A stretch of DNA of 64,000 nucleotides from Cryptomeria japonica (lineage: Eukaryota > Streptophyta > Pinopsida > Cupressales > Cupressaceae): contig NC_081406.1 of assembly GCF_030272615.1 (NCBI RefSeq), positions 164,531,521 through 164,595,520 of the forward strand. The letters run 5' to 3'. The position numbers and the translations under genes are program-made. The notes under the pieces are model-generated. The model saw only the letters and a program-made list of their open reading frames with translations. It searched no databases and was not told the DNA's origin. Positions 12,653 through 25,689 of the stretch are shown piece after piece (the stretch's first letter is position 1; every line of letters starts with the position of its first letter).

Positions 12653-15600
12653 CTAAATATCCTCAAAAGATTTCAAATTTGATTTAATTTGTTGTTGTAT
12701 ATGTTGCCCATAATTTTTTTCCTCGACCACCATTACTATCATATGTAACATGGGGTTAAGTTTTGGAGAAATATTTGGGTCAAAATGGGCAATCTTGCTC
12801 AATAATGGCAATGTATGGCTCCTTAATCTGCAGTGAACCATTGCAGTCTAGAACATTAGTCTAGAACATTGGGGAACATTGTTGGCATTCTACTGAGTTG
12901 TACACAATGCTCTGTAATTAGCATGTGCATCTTCAAGTCAATGAGTTTCTTTCTTTACTCTATGTTTAAGAACATCTTCAAGTGCAGCCAAAGTTTGCAT
13001 CCTATTTTCCTTTTTGGTCTTTTGTATTTCTTCTTTAGACATTCAAGTTTTCCTACTACTTGATTCTTGTATTCAATTATTTTTGTTGAAGGAGTAAGAG
13101 AAGAAGGATTATACACCACAATAGTGAGAGGATGTAGAGCTAATGTTGATATTTCATTCTTCATAACATATTCATTGTATGCATCTTTCAATTTCACATT
13201 CTCTTCTAATAAGTTTTTGATTAAGATAAAACGGGTTTTATAGGGACCCAAAACCTAGATCCAAAAACAACACGAGCAAAATAGTAACAAAATGATCCAA
13301 AGCCAATAGCCAAACAGAGAGAAAAACAGGGGAAGCAACCACACAACCTGACTAAAAAGACATAAACACCCTAGGCATGCCTACCAAAAACTAACCACTA
13401 GCTTCCATGAGCTCAAATTTTTTCTCGATAATGTTCTTGTTGATATATTCATTCTCCTCTAATAAGTTATCATGCACATCCTACAAGTTTTTGGTGGTTT
13501 CTTGGATGAACATAGTACCATGAACTACTAGTGTTTTTTTTTGGGTGGGGTCTCCGAGAAGAAGTGTCTTTTAAAAAATTTATAATCAAGTTTCTTCTAA
13601 CTTCTTATGTGACCTCTACCATAACTGGCTTATTTGTGGTGGGGCCCATTGCCTAGATTTCAGTTTCCAAATTGGGGTTGAAATTGGACCCACAAATTGC
13701 CCCGTCTACTTCTTTTTCAATAGCAAAAAAATAATCTTTTTTCCTCTTAATGGAATCCAATGCCAATGCAGAGGCTATCTCCCATTCAGAGAGGAGGATA
13801 ATGGTAGTTTATTCTACCATTTTCCTTCCTTCTTTAGGAGTAATATCCCTAACATCAAATTTTGTTTCCATTAAAGTTGAAGCAGCAGTCACCTCATACT
13901 GAGAAGGATCAACATTCATTTTATCCCTTTCTAGTTCCTCTAAAAATTCTTTTCCCTCTATTCTCATCATCTATCCCTTGAACTTTGGAAACTTAATAAA
14001 ATTATCATCTGCTAAGAATTATGCACAATCCAAGGTCCTTACATCCCCAATATCATCTCTTCCAACCTCCCAATGCATATCTATTTTATCCTTTAGCTCT
14101 TAGATTTCTTCTTCTCTTGGAGGTGGGAAAATTAGTTGGTTACTTCCTCATCTTAAGGAACATTCCTTTCTCCAACCACTTCTATTTCTTCTTCACCTTC
14201 AGCCATAAAGTATTCAACAAATCCTTATTGTTGTATCTTCTTCCTTTGGGAGGTGGTTGTTGTTGTTCTATAATAGGCGTAGGGGAGCTCTAATTTGATT
14301 GAGTATCTAACTCTATAATTTTTGCCCTTGTTTTCCTCTATATTTGTTGGATAGAAGGTGATTGATAAGCATATAGATACTCTCAATTACAAGGGCATTT
14401 CCAACAAGTCTTTCAATTTTATCTAATATTTTTATTGATCATTCCAAAATGATCATTAACATCAACAAAGACTCCTTTGTAGCTAGGGTTGTTCTTCCTT
14501 TGCTCCTTCCCATTTTAGGTTATTTCCCATATGTTTCTCCTATTGCGAAATTTGTGAAGAGTTTGATAATTTCTTATTAAATATTCTTCAATTAGCATTT
14601 GGTGCACAAAGGTAGACCTTCTTATCTACAATCCAATTTGGTGTATGAAGCTATTAGGCTCAAAATTTCTAATGCTTCCTAATTGAATTTTGTAACCCTT
14701 AAGGATTGGATAAATGTGCTCCAATCGTTCTCTATTTGTAGAGATATCATTATATACCATACTTGAAGGTAGAAAGAACCCCTTTTTCTGTCCTTTTAGA
14801 TGTAACTTCTCTATTTCATTTAGGTACCACATGAATTCCAAATATGCAAATCCCATTGAAACATATTTTAGGAAGATATGTAAAGGAACTAGGCATCCAT
14901 ACACTCTAAATACAGTAGAATTGGTGTGAAAGTACCAATCACCCTAATTGTGATTGATTCCCAATTAGGTGTTTCTTTCCTCTACTCTCAACAAACTCAA
15001 AATGTCAACAGGAAGTCTCCACGATTGTCCTCTTATCAGGGTCAAGATTTTGGCCACAAAGTGATTCTTAAATAGAATGTAGCTAGCATTCAGGCAATAC
15101 TTATCCCAAACATAAGTCCAACATTGGACTAGCATCCTAATATTATTTATTTTCCATTGTAACATGTAGGGGTTTTCCCTACTTTCCTCTTCATACAATA
15201 ACAAATGACACAAGGAGTACCACCTAAAATTGATGACCTTGTCACTACTCTTTATCTCCATAAGTTGGTTATGCATTTGATCTAATTTGTAGGTGGAAAA
15301 ACTAAACTTAGTGTTCACCATTAAAAATTGAATGTCCATGGCCATATACACATGAGATGAATTGGGATTGTAGTTAGTGAATCCTCTCCTAGAACTTGGT
15401 GTAGTGAATAATAGGTTTTAATTATCTCCTCAAATCTCTCAACTTCAAAGGGCTCTAATTCAATTAAGGAATAGGCACAACCTTGTCATTATACCCATTG
15501 AGTCTATGTTTGAGGATAGTTGTGTATCAGAAAAAGCTTTTATGCTTGTAAGACTCCTCGAATTTTTGAAAGTTAATAGCCTTATTAGCTACCCTATTTA

Positions 15601-15718
15601 GGGTAAAGTCACTTGCAATGTTGAATCTATTAATGGATGCCAATTCTTCTGCATTATGAACCATAATCATCTTGACATTAGGGTCATAAGCCTTTGCAAT
15701 TGCCCCAATGTAATCCAT
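12653..15718 (-). pseudogene. Broken minus-strand ORF, probably transposon-derived
   Basis: A series of minus-strand fragments read in the same direction: 15,718-15,527 (HNAEELASINRFNIASDF), 15,351-14,965 (VINFRWYSLCHLLLYEEE), 14,904-14,626, about 13,740-13,560 (DYFFAIEKEVDGAICGSNF) and 13,251-12,955 (NLLEENVKLKDAYNEYVMK, coiled-coil-like). Stops and frame changes separate them. I do not recognise the protein. Its Lys/Glu-rich character and lack of host-gene structure suggest an accessory ORF of an LTR retroelement, as with the ORF at 47-49.6 kb, but no direct match between the two is visible. A LINE tail was later inserted into it at 13,216-13,450. Confidence 0.4.
13216..13450 (-). mobile_element. 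LINE 3'-end copy 2, with 19-bp TSD
   Basis: This matches the 3' end of the 6.3-8.7 kb LINE in reverse orientation: the minus strand reads the 'INKN...ELM' C-terminal ORF end, then tttgggtccc and AAACCCG near the 3' end. The flanks cattctcttctaataagtt at 13,197-13,215 and cattctcctctaataagtt at 13,451-13,469 form a 19-bp TSD with one mismatch. It is a strongly 5'-truncated copy inserted in the unknown minus-strand ORF, splitting its coiled-coil segment (NLLEEN is repeated on both sides). Confidence 0.8.
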
Positions 15719-15969
15719 ATCTAGAAAGACATTTGGGACTTCCTAGGTCATATGACCATTCATTTGAGACTATTACTTCCTTTTGTCTCCTCTTATACCA
15801 ATGTAGGAACAAATCCCATCCAAATCCCATCCAATATAAGGAAGTTCAACATCTCTACATTCTGCACATTTATCCTCAAATCTACCTATATATGGGTCTG
15901 CCCTAGTGTATGCACTATCCTTTGTGATGATTCAAGGAGTAGGACAAGTAGATCTTGATAAAGTGAGCC

Positions 15970-17290
15970 CTTGGTGGTGGAAGAAGCTACCTGGATAGAC
16001 TAAATCATTTTGGGAAATATAGGGCTTCTACAAAATGAGGTTCTTTGATTCTTTCAAAACTTTGCAAATCTAACACAATCGACCTTATTACAATGCTGGA
16101 TACATTAAAATTTTAATTAAATTGGAAGATTTTTATCACTTGTAATCACAACAGGAAACCCTAGTTTTCCACTGAGGAATATTTCTTTCGCACATAATTC
16201 ACCTTCAATTCTTTTTACTTTGGACGATCATAAGGAATAATTACTTAATGACCCCAAAAAAACTTATTTATGGAAGAAATTTGGTGGAGAAGTGCACTAG
16301 AACGTGTCATTTATACAATATTGTCCACTTGCAAGAACAATCAACCACTGAATAGCTATTTTCTGTGGGTTTGAATGTCCACCATTGATCTTGATCTCAA
16401 TTGGCACCATGGATGAGTGAGATTGTTTTGACTATCACTAACCGAATTTGAAAAATGGTCAGACCAATAATGTCAGGATATCTACGTTCGTCAGAGAAAG
16501 GCATAATGTGCAGTCCACATTAGCGGGCAAAGAAATTTTGAAATTCAGCAAGATCAAAATGGGGCCCATTGTGCATGATCTGTGGGAACGTGGGGACTGG
16601 TAGATCACAAGCTCGATAATTTGCAGTGTCAAATCAGAATCCTTTAATTAACTTGACTGTAGACACACGGGGGCATGGGGATTGTTTGATTAAAGCTTGA
16701 TGATCCTTACAGTTAAAAATTTAATCAATAATAAGCTTATCCATATTGTGGGCTCACCTTCACATGGCACTCTGCTTTAATTCCGCTGAGAAAACTTAGA
16801 CCCGCCCCCTTCAGCCAATGGGCTTGTAGAAGAAATCGATCTTGATGTGGGGTGGTCTTGACTGTTCAAATATCAAACAAAATCTATGCGCTCAAGATGG
16901 TCTTAAGGTGGATGTATGACAGCCCTTTTCATGGTTTTGTAGCACCGTTTTTCGTTTGACAAGTTAGCCCTTGTGGAACTACGGGGCACGAAAGATAAGC
17001 CATAAACAAACTTGAGCCTAGGCACATAAAGGAAATTATGACATTCTGTAACGCCTAGAATATAAATATTTTAGCCCCTTATGGACTCAGAAGAAAAGGA
17101 TTCAGACACAACTTCAAGAAATTTATTTGCACGGGATGATTTAAAACAGTTAAGTGATAAAGTCTAAGGCTTAGGTACATTTTAAAAGAAGAAATTTTGT
17201 TAAAAGGTTACGCAATAACAACGCATAACTTAAGATTTAGGTAACCTATTATAATGTGTCAATAACACAATAGAACACATGGCAAGTTTT
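15970..17290. other. No recognised gene
   Basis: Slightly more GC-rich than its surroundings around 16.4-17.0 kb. No ORF, repeat partner or RNA that I can name. Confidence 0.4.
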
Positions 17291-17298
17291 AAATCATA

Positions 17299-17327
17299 AG
17301 GGTTTAGGGTTTAGGGTTTAGGGTTTA
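17299..17327 (+). repeat. Short interstitial telomere-like repeat
   Basis: Four head-to-tail units of the plant telomere heptamer, AGGGTTT, embedded in ordinary sequence. Confidence 0.85.
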
Positions 17328-17387
17328 TGGAAACTTAAAGCTTTTAAGGGGTCGCTAACAAGTTTCATACATGGTGTAATTTTACAA

Positions 17388-18232
17388 GATCACAACTATG
17401 AGGTAGGATCACTTCAATAAAGCTACGATATGAAGGCCTTGTATGACGTAATAGAATGTTGACTCTTGCCTCAATTATGGAGACTTTATGTAGAAAATTG
17501 GTTGTATTAGAGTTTCAGCCCAAAATAGAACCTATGTCATTGATATTCAATTACCTGAAGATGCATATGTAAATATCAATACTATATATTAGTTATTTTC
17601 TATCAAAATAATGTTGAAGTGACATAAAAGATAATTTGATCTTTAGGTTGGCACCACCTAATTTCTTCCCTTTTTCAAGGCTATAGAGGTAAATTCAACA
17701 ATCACATCAAATTTCAATTGAAACTATGGATCAAGTAAATAAAAGTCACATCAAGTAATTTCATAGAATCACAACTCTGAGGTAGGACTACTTCCATAAA
17801 GTTGTAATATGAGAGCCTTATGCAATGCAATATAAAGGTGACACTTGTCTCATTTCAAGAGATTCTTAAGAATTTGGTTGGGTTAGAGCTTTAGCCCAGA
17901 ATAGAACCTATGTCATTGATATTCAATAATTTGATTATGTATATGTAAATATCAATAAAATGATGTCAAAATGACAATTTGAGCTTCAGAGAGGTTGGCA
18001 TCGCAAAATTCCTTTCCATTTGCAAGGATGTAGAGGTAAATTCAATAGGCCCACATAAACTAATTTCATAGTATCACGACTTTGAGGTGGGATTACTTCC
18101 ATATGGCTATGATATGAAATCATTACATGATGCTATAGGAAAGTGATACTTGTCTCAATTTTGGTGTCTCTATGTAAGAAATTGGTGGTGTTAGAGCTTT
18201 GGCATGGAATGGAACCTACATTGTTTATTAAC
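17388..18232 (+). repeat. Three-copy degenerate tandem repeat
   Basis: Three diverged units begin near 17,388, 17,767 and 18,073. Each opens with a version of atcacaactatgaggtagga, then cttcaataaagct, and later a version of 'gaacctatgtcattgatatt'. Spacing is about 379 then 306 bp, the third unit being shorter at its end. No ORF is conserved between units. It is probably an old local tandem duplication of noncoding sequence. Confidence 0.7.
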
Positions 18233-18239
18233 GCGACAA

Positions 18240-21200
18240 CCATTAATTGACATGAGAATTGATCTACCAAATCTCATGTCATTTATGATAACTTGTATGA
18301 ACAATCTCATCTCTAGCTTACTATGGCTTAACCAACCATTAAACGTTTCAAATTGTATACACTTATGTCTCATTTTGTACTAATTTACTAAATTGAAGCA
18401 ATTGACTTATGAAAAGAAAATATTTTCTTATTGATTACACTCATGTGAGATTAATTCATTTTCACTTTAAATTCTTAGCGTTTCATTTATCGAATCATGT
18501 AAAACTAGCTAGTGTTTCTTGTTTGTATATGGAAAACCCTTTACTCATGGAAACACCAATTAGGTTGGCAATAGTTTTAAGGAAAATGGCCTTCTTGGGA
18601 TCAATTTCTGATTCATGTTTGAAATTTATTTTAAAAATTTACATAGACTTGGTCATACAAGTGTGGCTAAATGAATCCAGGGACATAAATTTCTAGTTAA
18701 GAAAACTGGATACAAAGTCAACATGAATGTGTCCTCTCACTTTCTAGCATCTCTTAACTTAGGTGAGGATAAGGATATTGTCTTACAATTATGCGAGGAA
18801 ATTATCAAAAAATAAATAAATTAGGCAGACTAGACGACATAGTAGATGTGGCCTCACGTTGAGTTGGGGTTCCTTTACCTGAAGATCTTGAAATCTATCT
18901 TGAGACCCAAGCTCCTATGCACTAGCATTAGTTCTTAAGAGGTTTTTGACAAACTACCCTAGCTATGCATCATAACAAAATGCATAAGGTGTCCTGATTC
19001 TTGAAGAGGCTACTTGTGATTGAGTCTAGGTCAACAACTTGCAATAGATTGACAAATTCATGGCTCAATTTGTTACAAAAGGACATCTTTGGGATGTCTT
19101 AAGGTATGCTTTTTGTTGTTTGCTTACTAGGTTTTGGCCAATTTTTTGAGATTTTAAGTCTACTCACTTTGGGTAATATCCCAAGACTACTTGATATAAA
19201 AGAACACAACACATATTTACATGAATTTATAGTAATTAAAAATATTTACAAGCTTACTAATGAAAACTCAGTTCAAATTTAGCTCATCACCAAAAATGAA
19301 AATTTGCCAAGTAAATTAATTATTATCATTTAGCATTTGATATTTTGCCAACAAAATTATAATTTTTCTAACCAACACATTTGCCAACTTATTAAATATA
19401 AAATTTTGTATGCTTATATAATTCACCAATAAAATTATCTTATTTGTTTCAAATCAAATCATAATTCACCAATGAAAATAATTCTGTTAATTTTATTACA
19501 ATCATGATTCACCAAAAAAATCGCCAATAGTAATATTTTATTTAAAGGAAAATAAATATTCATCAATAATTCTTACAAATTTTATCCAATTTAAAAAAAA
19601 ATGCCAACAACATTAATATCTTCTTTCAAAAAAATAAAAGATTTGCCAATACTTTAATATTATTACTATGAAATACAAAAAATTTCCAACATTTGATATC
19701 TTTTTTGAGGGGGGTTTCTTTAAAATTTTCCTATTTTAGACTGTCACATAACCACTTTCCATGTTTTGGAAACCCCTCTTGATTATTCAGACCCCAAAAC
19801 CTTGTAATTTTGTTGATTTGTCACATTGTTATACTACCTTGTCATGATATGTTCAATTTAATTACATTTGACACTAATCTATCTTTTTTTATGTTCTTAA
19901 CCTTCTGCATTTTTTTAAAAATGACCTATGCCTTCCTCCATCATAATGTTAATCCTTATCACTATCTAATAGTCCCAATGTTCTATACTCCTTGGGCTAT
20001 CCTTGATCATGTTACCAAACTCATTGTGTTTTTATGTTCCTTTCTTTGACTTGTTGGTTACTCAAATACTGACCATTCTTCATTTATCACTTAATGATTG
20101 TTATACACTTCATAGAAAAGTTTCTCTTTATGCCTTATAGGCTTGCAACCTTTATCTAGTGTACCAATATAGTGACACATGAAATTATTTTTCTTCTTAT
20201 CTTTGTCTTGATTGAGTTCATTTCCATTTGAACCTATTGCAAAGGTATACCCTATTTTGCTCACCATCCTTTTGATTTCTTGACTATACCTTACTATGTC
20301 ACTTCCCACTATCGAAGGACTGCTCATGGCCGAGTTTAAATAAATTTTAACATTATCCTCACCGTCTTATGAAGTTCAAAATATTTACACTTTCATATAC
20401 ACCTTGATATGATTTTAATCTTCTGCTTAGTTTACTAGTAGAATTTTGGCTCTCACCAACCTACCATCTCTACTATCTTTGAGTCTATTTATAGAGAAAT
20501 CAAGAGGATGTGATTGTATGAGGGTTTGATACTAAAAACAAGTTCAACGACATGTTTAAAATATATTTCACTTAAAATTCATGAAGGTGCATCTTAAATT
20601 GTTTTGACAAATCCTTACTATTATGCAATTTTATCTCCTAGCTTATAATCATTTCTTTCTTTATGGTAGTCTATCCATGAAACTCTATCTCTTGTCTTGG
20701 ATGGACACTAACCTTGAATATATTTCAATTGTTCTATATGAATATCTTCATTCTTCACAATCCCTTAAAATTTTGTCCATTCAACACTCATATGACTATG
20801 TCATTTTACTTGTCATTGATTGTCTTATGACTTGGTTAAATTTTTTCAGTCTTGCTATTCACCTCTTACCCACTTGCCATTTGATAATAAAGTCTAGGGT
20901 TTGTGAGGTTTTCAAAAACATATCAATGACTCAAATTCTCAAAACTGTAGGAATATATCATAATCCTTGAACATTACTCTTTGACACCTTTTAAGAACTC
21001 ATTTAAACTCCAAGATTTTCTATTCATATCACCTATTAAATTTGACTCAACAATAACCTCATGTTCAAATTCTCTACATGCTTGTTGTTCCTTTAAACTA
21101 GTTAGGAACCCTTTTAATCCTTGATTACTATCAAATAGGTCTTTGTTTCAAACCTTCTTCACATGGTTAGAAAGGATATTCACCTTTAACTACGTCATAA

Positions 21201-21340
21201 GCCCCCTTTCTAACACAATGTAATCTATGTTTTGGTTCTACTATTTAAATGATATTTTTTACCATATTCATTGTAAAAAAACCTATTCTACTCTCCAACA
21301 AGGAGTGAATGGTTATTGCAACTATAACATCTAAGAATAC
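18240..21340. other. No recognised gene
   Basis: AT-rich sequence with scattered short ORFs on both strands and T-rich plus-strand stretches near 19.8-20.9 kb. Nothing could be assigned. Confidence 0.45.
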
Positions 21341-21351
21341 TCTTCTCCTAA

Positions 21352-21437
21352 TTCTTTTCTTCTATATAAACATAGAATGAACATTTTTTTTTAATTCTTT
21401 TCTTCTATATAAACAAAGAATGAGCATTTTTTTTTAA
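21352..21437 (+). repeat. Two-copy tandem repeat of about 41 bp
   Basis: The unit starting aattcttttcttctatataa occurs twice in succession with few differences, each ending in a T-run. Confidence 0.75.
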
Positions 21438-21454
21438 TGCTTTTAATATAAAAA

Positions 21455-21945
21455 ACAACGAGCATCTAAATGAAAGCCCTCTCACATATTTTTTCTACCC
21501 TGATAATCTAAAGAGAGAAAACATATTAAGCCTCAAATTTACCCTAAAAATGAAAACTGATTAAATTCTTCCGAATTCCCGAAGCGACATCCAGTCCAAC
21601 AGTGAGACGTTTATCATTATTCACATGTATGTGGTGGGCTCTCCTTGTATTTTGGTTGAAGCATCTCAACACGTTTTTCTTAGCCGAGGACATGCGACAT
21701 GCACAATCATCGAACATTGTACGTTCGGGAACTTTAATTTGAGGTGGAGGCACTGCGCGCCTTTTGAGAAATCAAAGTATCTTAATGCTCTGCACAACTG
21801 AATTATCAAATGGAATTCATGCTTTTTCTTTTTAAAGTTATAATCTTCCGGGTTCCCACTTTTCTTTATTACAAACATCCCTGGCAAGAAAGTAAGATAC
21901 CAAATAAATCAACATCCACAGAGCTCGGAGTGCATGTATGCCGTC
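21455..21945 (-). repeat. Duplicated block, copy A
   Basis: About 490 bp that pairs with the block at 24,425-24,938 in the same orientation. Shared landmarks include attgtacgttcgggaa, tttaatttgaggtggagg and agagctcggagtgc. On the minus strand, both copies can be read as related peptide: here NVLRCFNQNTRRAHHIHVN, in the other copy DVLRWFNDNTGKAYQLHVN. This suggests a former exon. The reading frame is broken in copy B. The block has more CpG sites than its surroundings. The parent gene is not recognised. Confidence 0.55.
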
Positions 21946-22059
21946 TATGTTGGATAACTTAGAACCATAAATCTTGTTATGCATTCTATAGAGCTCGGAG
22001 ACGGGAAATCTTGGGTAAATATGTTTATGAAAAGTAATTAATACTCGCATGTTTATTTT

Positions 22060-23798
22060 GTGAGAATAATATAAATCCCGTATTTAACCATCTATTTTAA
22101 AAGCTGATAGCTAATGCTAGTTAATACTTATATAGATTAAGAGTAAATCAAATTTAAAAGTTTACTCTAGCTGGCTAACTTTTTTCAATGGTAACAAGAT
22201 AATGGAACCACTTGAGCCCATTCTTTTGTCAAAGAGTATTTCCTGCCTTCCAATTAAATGTCAATTTTGTATGCAATATTAAATTTGATATATAAATTCA
22301 ATCTATCTATCTAGCTATGTGTGGAGGTGGAAATACCGAAATGAGGGTTTGATTGAGGAAAACTCTTATATAGCCTCAACATTTTTCTCTCTCCGAGTGT
22401 GTTTAGGTGGTGAACTAGTACAAGGAGCATGGAGCTGTTCTCTGGTATTATCTATTCTTTGGTCGTCCAACGACAATGTAATGCACACACGTCTCTACTA
22501 TGCGCTAGTGTCTGAGGCGGAGGCTTTACTAAATTAGTGGTAAGATTTGTGTTTCATTAGCTTTCAATTTCCACAATTAGAATATATTTATCATTTCATG
22601 TTCCCCTATTATTTGACAATTTCTATTTGCAAGTTTAGTGTAGTTCTCTTTCTCTTTCCTCCTTTTTTTTTTTTTTTCTATCTCCCTCACTCACTACAAG
22701 GCCAATTAAGTGAGGTACAATTGGGTTTATTTTCTCCTTTTGATCCCATCATCTTGAGGGTTGAAAATCCCCTCCTCTACATGTGACATGCCTTATTTTT
22801 AATCTAACTTAGCACCCATCAACTACTAAATTATGTGCATCATTATCTCTTTTCATATAAGCATTAGTTAATTAAATCTATATCCACCTATCTCTCTCCT
22901 CTATGGTCATTAAAAGCAAAATTTATATTACACTTATTCCCAATGCATTATAGAAGCTACTCAAATTTTTTTCCTCTACTATATGGAACCTTATTGAATC
23001 CTTTTATGCTCAAATATTTATATCCCATGCATGTTTTAGAATGTCATATACCTTGATATGCATGAGCGGCGTAAAAGTTTCTTAATACATGTATATACTA
23101 ATAAATGACATAATTTCGTACAAAGTTGGGTCCCTTCTCCAATGCTGCTTACTTATCCATTTTTACACATTATTATGCACATATCCCAATCTTATCCATA
23201 TAGAGATACATCTCAATATATTTATAATTACCATACATTAATTACATCGATGTATGCACATATTTTTTATGTTTTTTTTTTGTCTCAAGCAATTTACATA
23301 GTTAATTTTTCAATCCTATGGATACAAATTTGATCAAATATTCAAATTTAAAAAATTCAAAACTTTGGCTAATTCGTGCCCATTTTTTCTCCTAATTTTA
23401 AATATATTCTTACTTCCTTATTTTAAAGGCATTCAATGCATTCATTTTCTCATCCACAATATTCTTTTGAATATTGTTCATATTAAAGGATAAAACAATT
23501 CAACCGATATAATAACATGAATCCAAGTTTGTACAATCATTTGAGGAATACTTGCACACTTGAAGATTGTTTTATTTGATTCTTTACACATATTTCTTGG
23601 TTGACCTAGGAGAACACTTCTTCTTCCAACATAATAGCAATTGTTTTGATGTGCATTTTTTAATAGCAACATTTCTAGATGGAAAATGAAAAGGGTAGAG
23701 GAAGTAGAGTTGAAGTAGGCAAGGCATAAAGTAGTGCTCTGTAGATTACCAAATCATTTCTTTGACGATAAAAAAGTTACCCAAAATTTGTGGAATTG
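22060..23798. other. No recognised gene
   Basis: AT-rich, with a short plus-strand ORF at 22,319-22,537 that lacks any domain or homologue I recognise. Confidence 0.4.
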
Positions 23799-23813
23799 TT
23801 CTTCTCATATTTT

Positions 23814-24003
23814 TATATTCACTATCATGGAATCTAGAGGTGTCCTCGCCGAAGCGAGACTAATCCCCCAGTGTGTACGACCCGCTCACAAGGTAGCAAC
23901 ACACACAGAGTTAACACAACGGGGGACTCGAACTCAAGACCATGGGGAGCATACCCACGCCTTAAGTTGCGATCGACAACCGAGCAAGCTAGGGCCGAAG
24001 CCC
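23814..24003 (-). mobile_element. tRNA-derived SINE with perfect 15-bp TSD
   Basis: Exact repeats ttcttctcatatttt at 23,799-23,813 and 24,004-24,018 delimit a 190-bp insertion. Read on the minus strand it begins with a tRNA-like head: A-box-like TAGCTTGCTCGG (plus 23,980-23,991) and B-box-like GAGTTCGAGTCCC (about 23,923-23,936), followed by a body of about 100 bp and an A/T-rich 3' end. Box spacing, length and the TSD all fit a plant SINE. It is much more GC-rich than its flanks. Its 3' end (on the plus strand, tattcactatcatggaatct) recurs as a fragment at 51.72 kb. Confidence 0.88.
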
Positions 24004-24424
24004 TTCTTCTCATATTTTGATCTTAAAACAAGTTGTAGACTATTGAAATCATTTATCAATCTTAAAGCATTTCTATTTTAATGACAACATTTAAATATGT
24101 TCATTTTTTGAATATGAAGCAATGTATTGTTTTTATTCGATTTATTTTACATATTCAACATTAACTATTTTAAAAAAAAAAACTATATTTACACATTTAT
24201 TAATGTACAACATACATACATACATCTTATTGAATCTAAAATAACTTTAAAAAAAATTTATTTCATTAACAGCTCTAAGATAATTTTTTTATTTTTATTT
24301 ATAAATGTGTACAAATATTCAAATATTTACAAAAATATACTTAAAAGCATGAAAGAACGCCTAATTGTTAAAATATTAAATAAATTTATACTGAAAAAGA
24401 AAATGTTTTCCTTTCTCCCATGAA

Positions 24425-24938
24425 AGCATCGAGCATCTAACATCTTTTTCGCCCTTGTAATCTAAGGAGAACAAACTTATTAAGCCTTAAATTTACCTCA
24501 AAATGAAAAATGATTAAATTCTTGCGAAATCCGAAGAGACGTCCAGTCGAACATTGAGACATTTATCACTATTAACATGCAATTGGTAAGCTTTCCCTGT
24601 ATTATCATTGAACCATCTTAACACGTCTTTCTTACCCGGAGAGACGTACAGTCATCGAGCACTGTACGTTCGGGAGCTTTAATTTGAGGTGGAGGAACTA
24701 CGCGTTTTTTGAGAAATCAAATGGAATTCACGCTTTTTCTTTTTAAAGTTTTGTTCTTCTTTTTAAAGTTTTGCTCCTGCTTTTCTTTATCACAAACTTC
24801 TCTGGCAAGAAAGCAACAGAATAAATAAATCAACATCAATCGATGAATTCACTGAAGTTGCGTGAATTTTGTAACATTGCAGATTCAATCCAGAATCCTT
24901 GGAGTGCATTCCATAGAGCTCGGAGTGCCTACATGTAA
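24425..24938 (-). repeat. Duplicated block, copy B
   Basis: Second copy of the block at 21,455-21,945, about 3 kb away and in the same orientation. It has small insertions and deletions, including a tandem tctttttaaagttttg duplication near 24,737-24,772. The minus-strand reading frame preserved in copy A needs a frame change here, so this copy is noncoding now. Confidence 0.55.
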
Positions 24939-25144
24939 AGAAAACTTTGTATGACCTTATAAGAACCTATCAAGGGCATTTAAATTTTTTTATTTCCCCT
25001 CAAGTTGATAAGGAATGATAGAGAAAACTAATAGCGATAAGAAAAACAGAGAGTGGAGTTCTAAGTGAAGATTGGGATGAGTTTGAGTGTTGATGAAAAA
25101 ATTATGGTCACAATTAGTACTAGATACATGAATCTAGATCCTTT

Positions 25145-25680
25145 TATAAATCATATTTTTGACACAAGATAGAGGCACTTACAAGACAATAAAGTCAATC
25201 TTTTTGAGGTAAAATCTTAGGATATGCAAAATCCTTATTAGTTGGTGTCATTCTTTGGTCACAAACCTTAGCAATGTTGTCCTAATTTCATTTTTAAATG
25301 CAGAAAGTAAACTTGAAAAAATATCTAACTCCAATTGCTTATATTTACTATAGGTTGATTAGTCCTTTTGTATACGCCTTTTTGTATTAATATTGACTAA
25401 CTTAATTTTAAAGTCATGAGACATTCATTCAACTAAATTTTAGAGTTATGATAGATTATGTAATAGAAATTTGAAATATGGAGGTTGAATGAGTGTAAAA
25501 TAAATTGGTGCAAGTGTAAAGTACAAATCCTAATTCCAATTAGAGCATGACTAAAATATAAACAAGAGTAATATAACATAAAATAATATTATGTGTTTCT
25601 TGACTTGAAGATTGCTTTGACTGATGTGTGTGGATATTGTAGTGGTGTGTCAACTTTAATTAGATCTAATCATTACTAGT
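25145..25680 (+). repeat. Dispersed repeat, copy 1
   Basis: About 500 bp matching 44,868-45,350 in the same orientation with moderate divergence. Shared landmarks include ggtcacaaa, gtcctaatttcattt and cttgaagattgct. Its class is unknown. In the second copy, two LTR-element junctions lie at or close to its edges. Confidence 0.65.
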
Positions 25681-25689
25681 TAAGAGCAT

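Noticed and set aside
19810-20970. Several 80-115-aa ORFs on both strands
   Set aside because: AT-rich chance frames without domains, splice context or repeat support.
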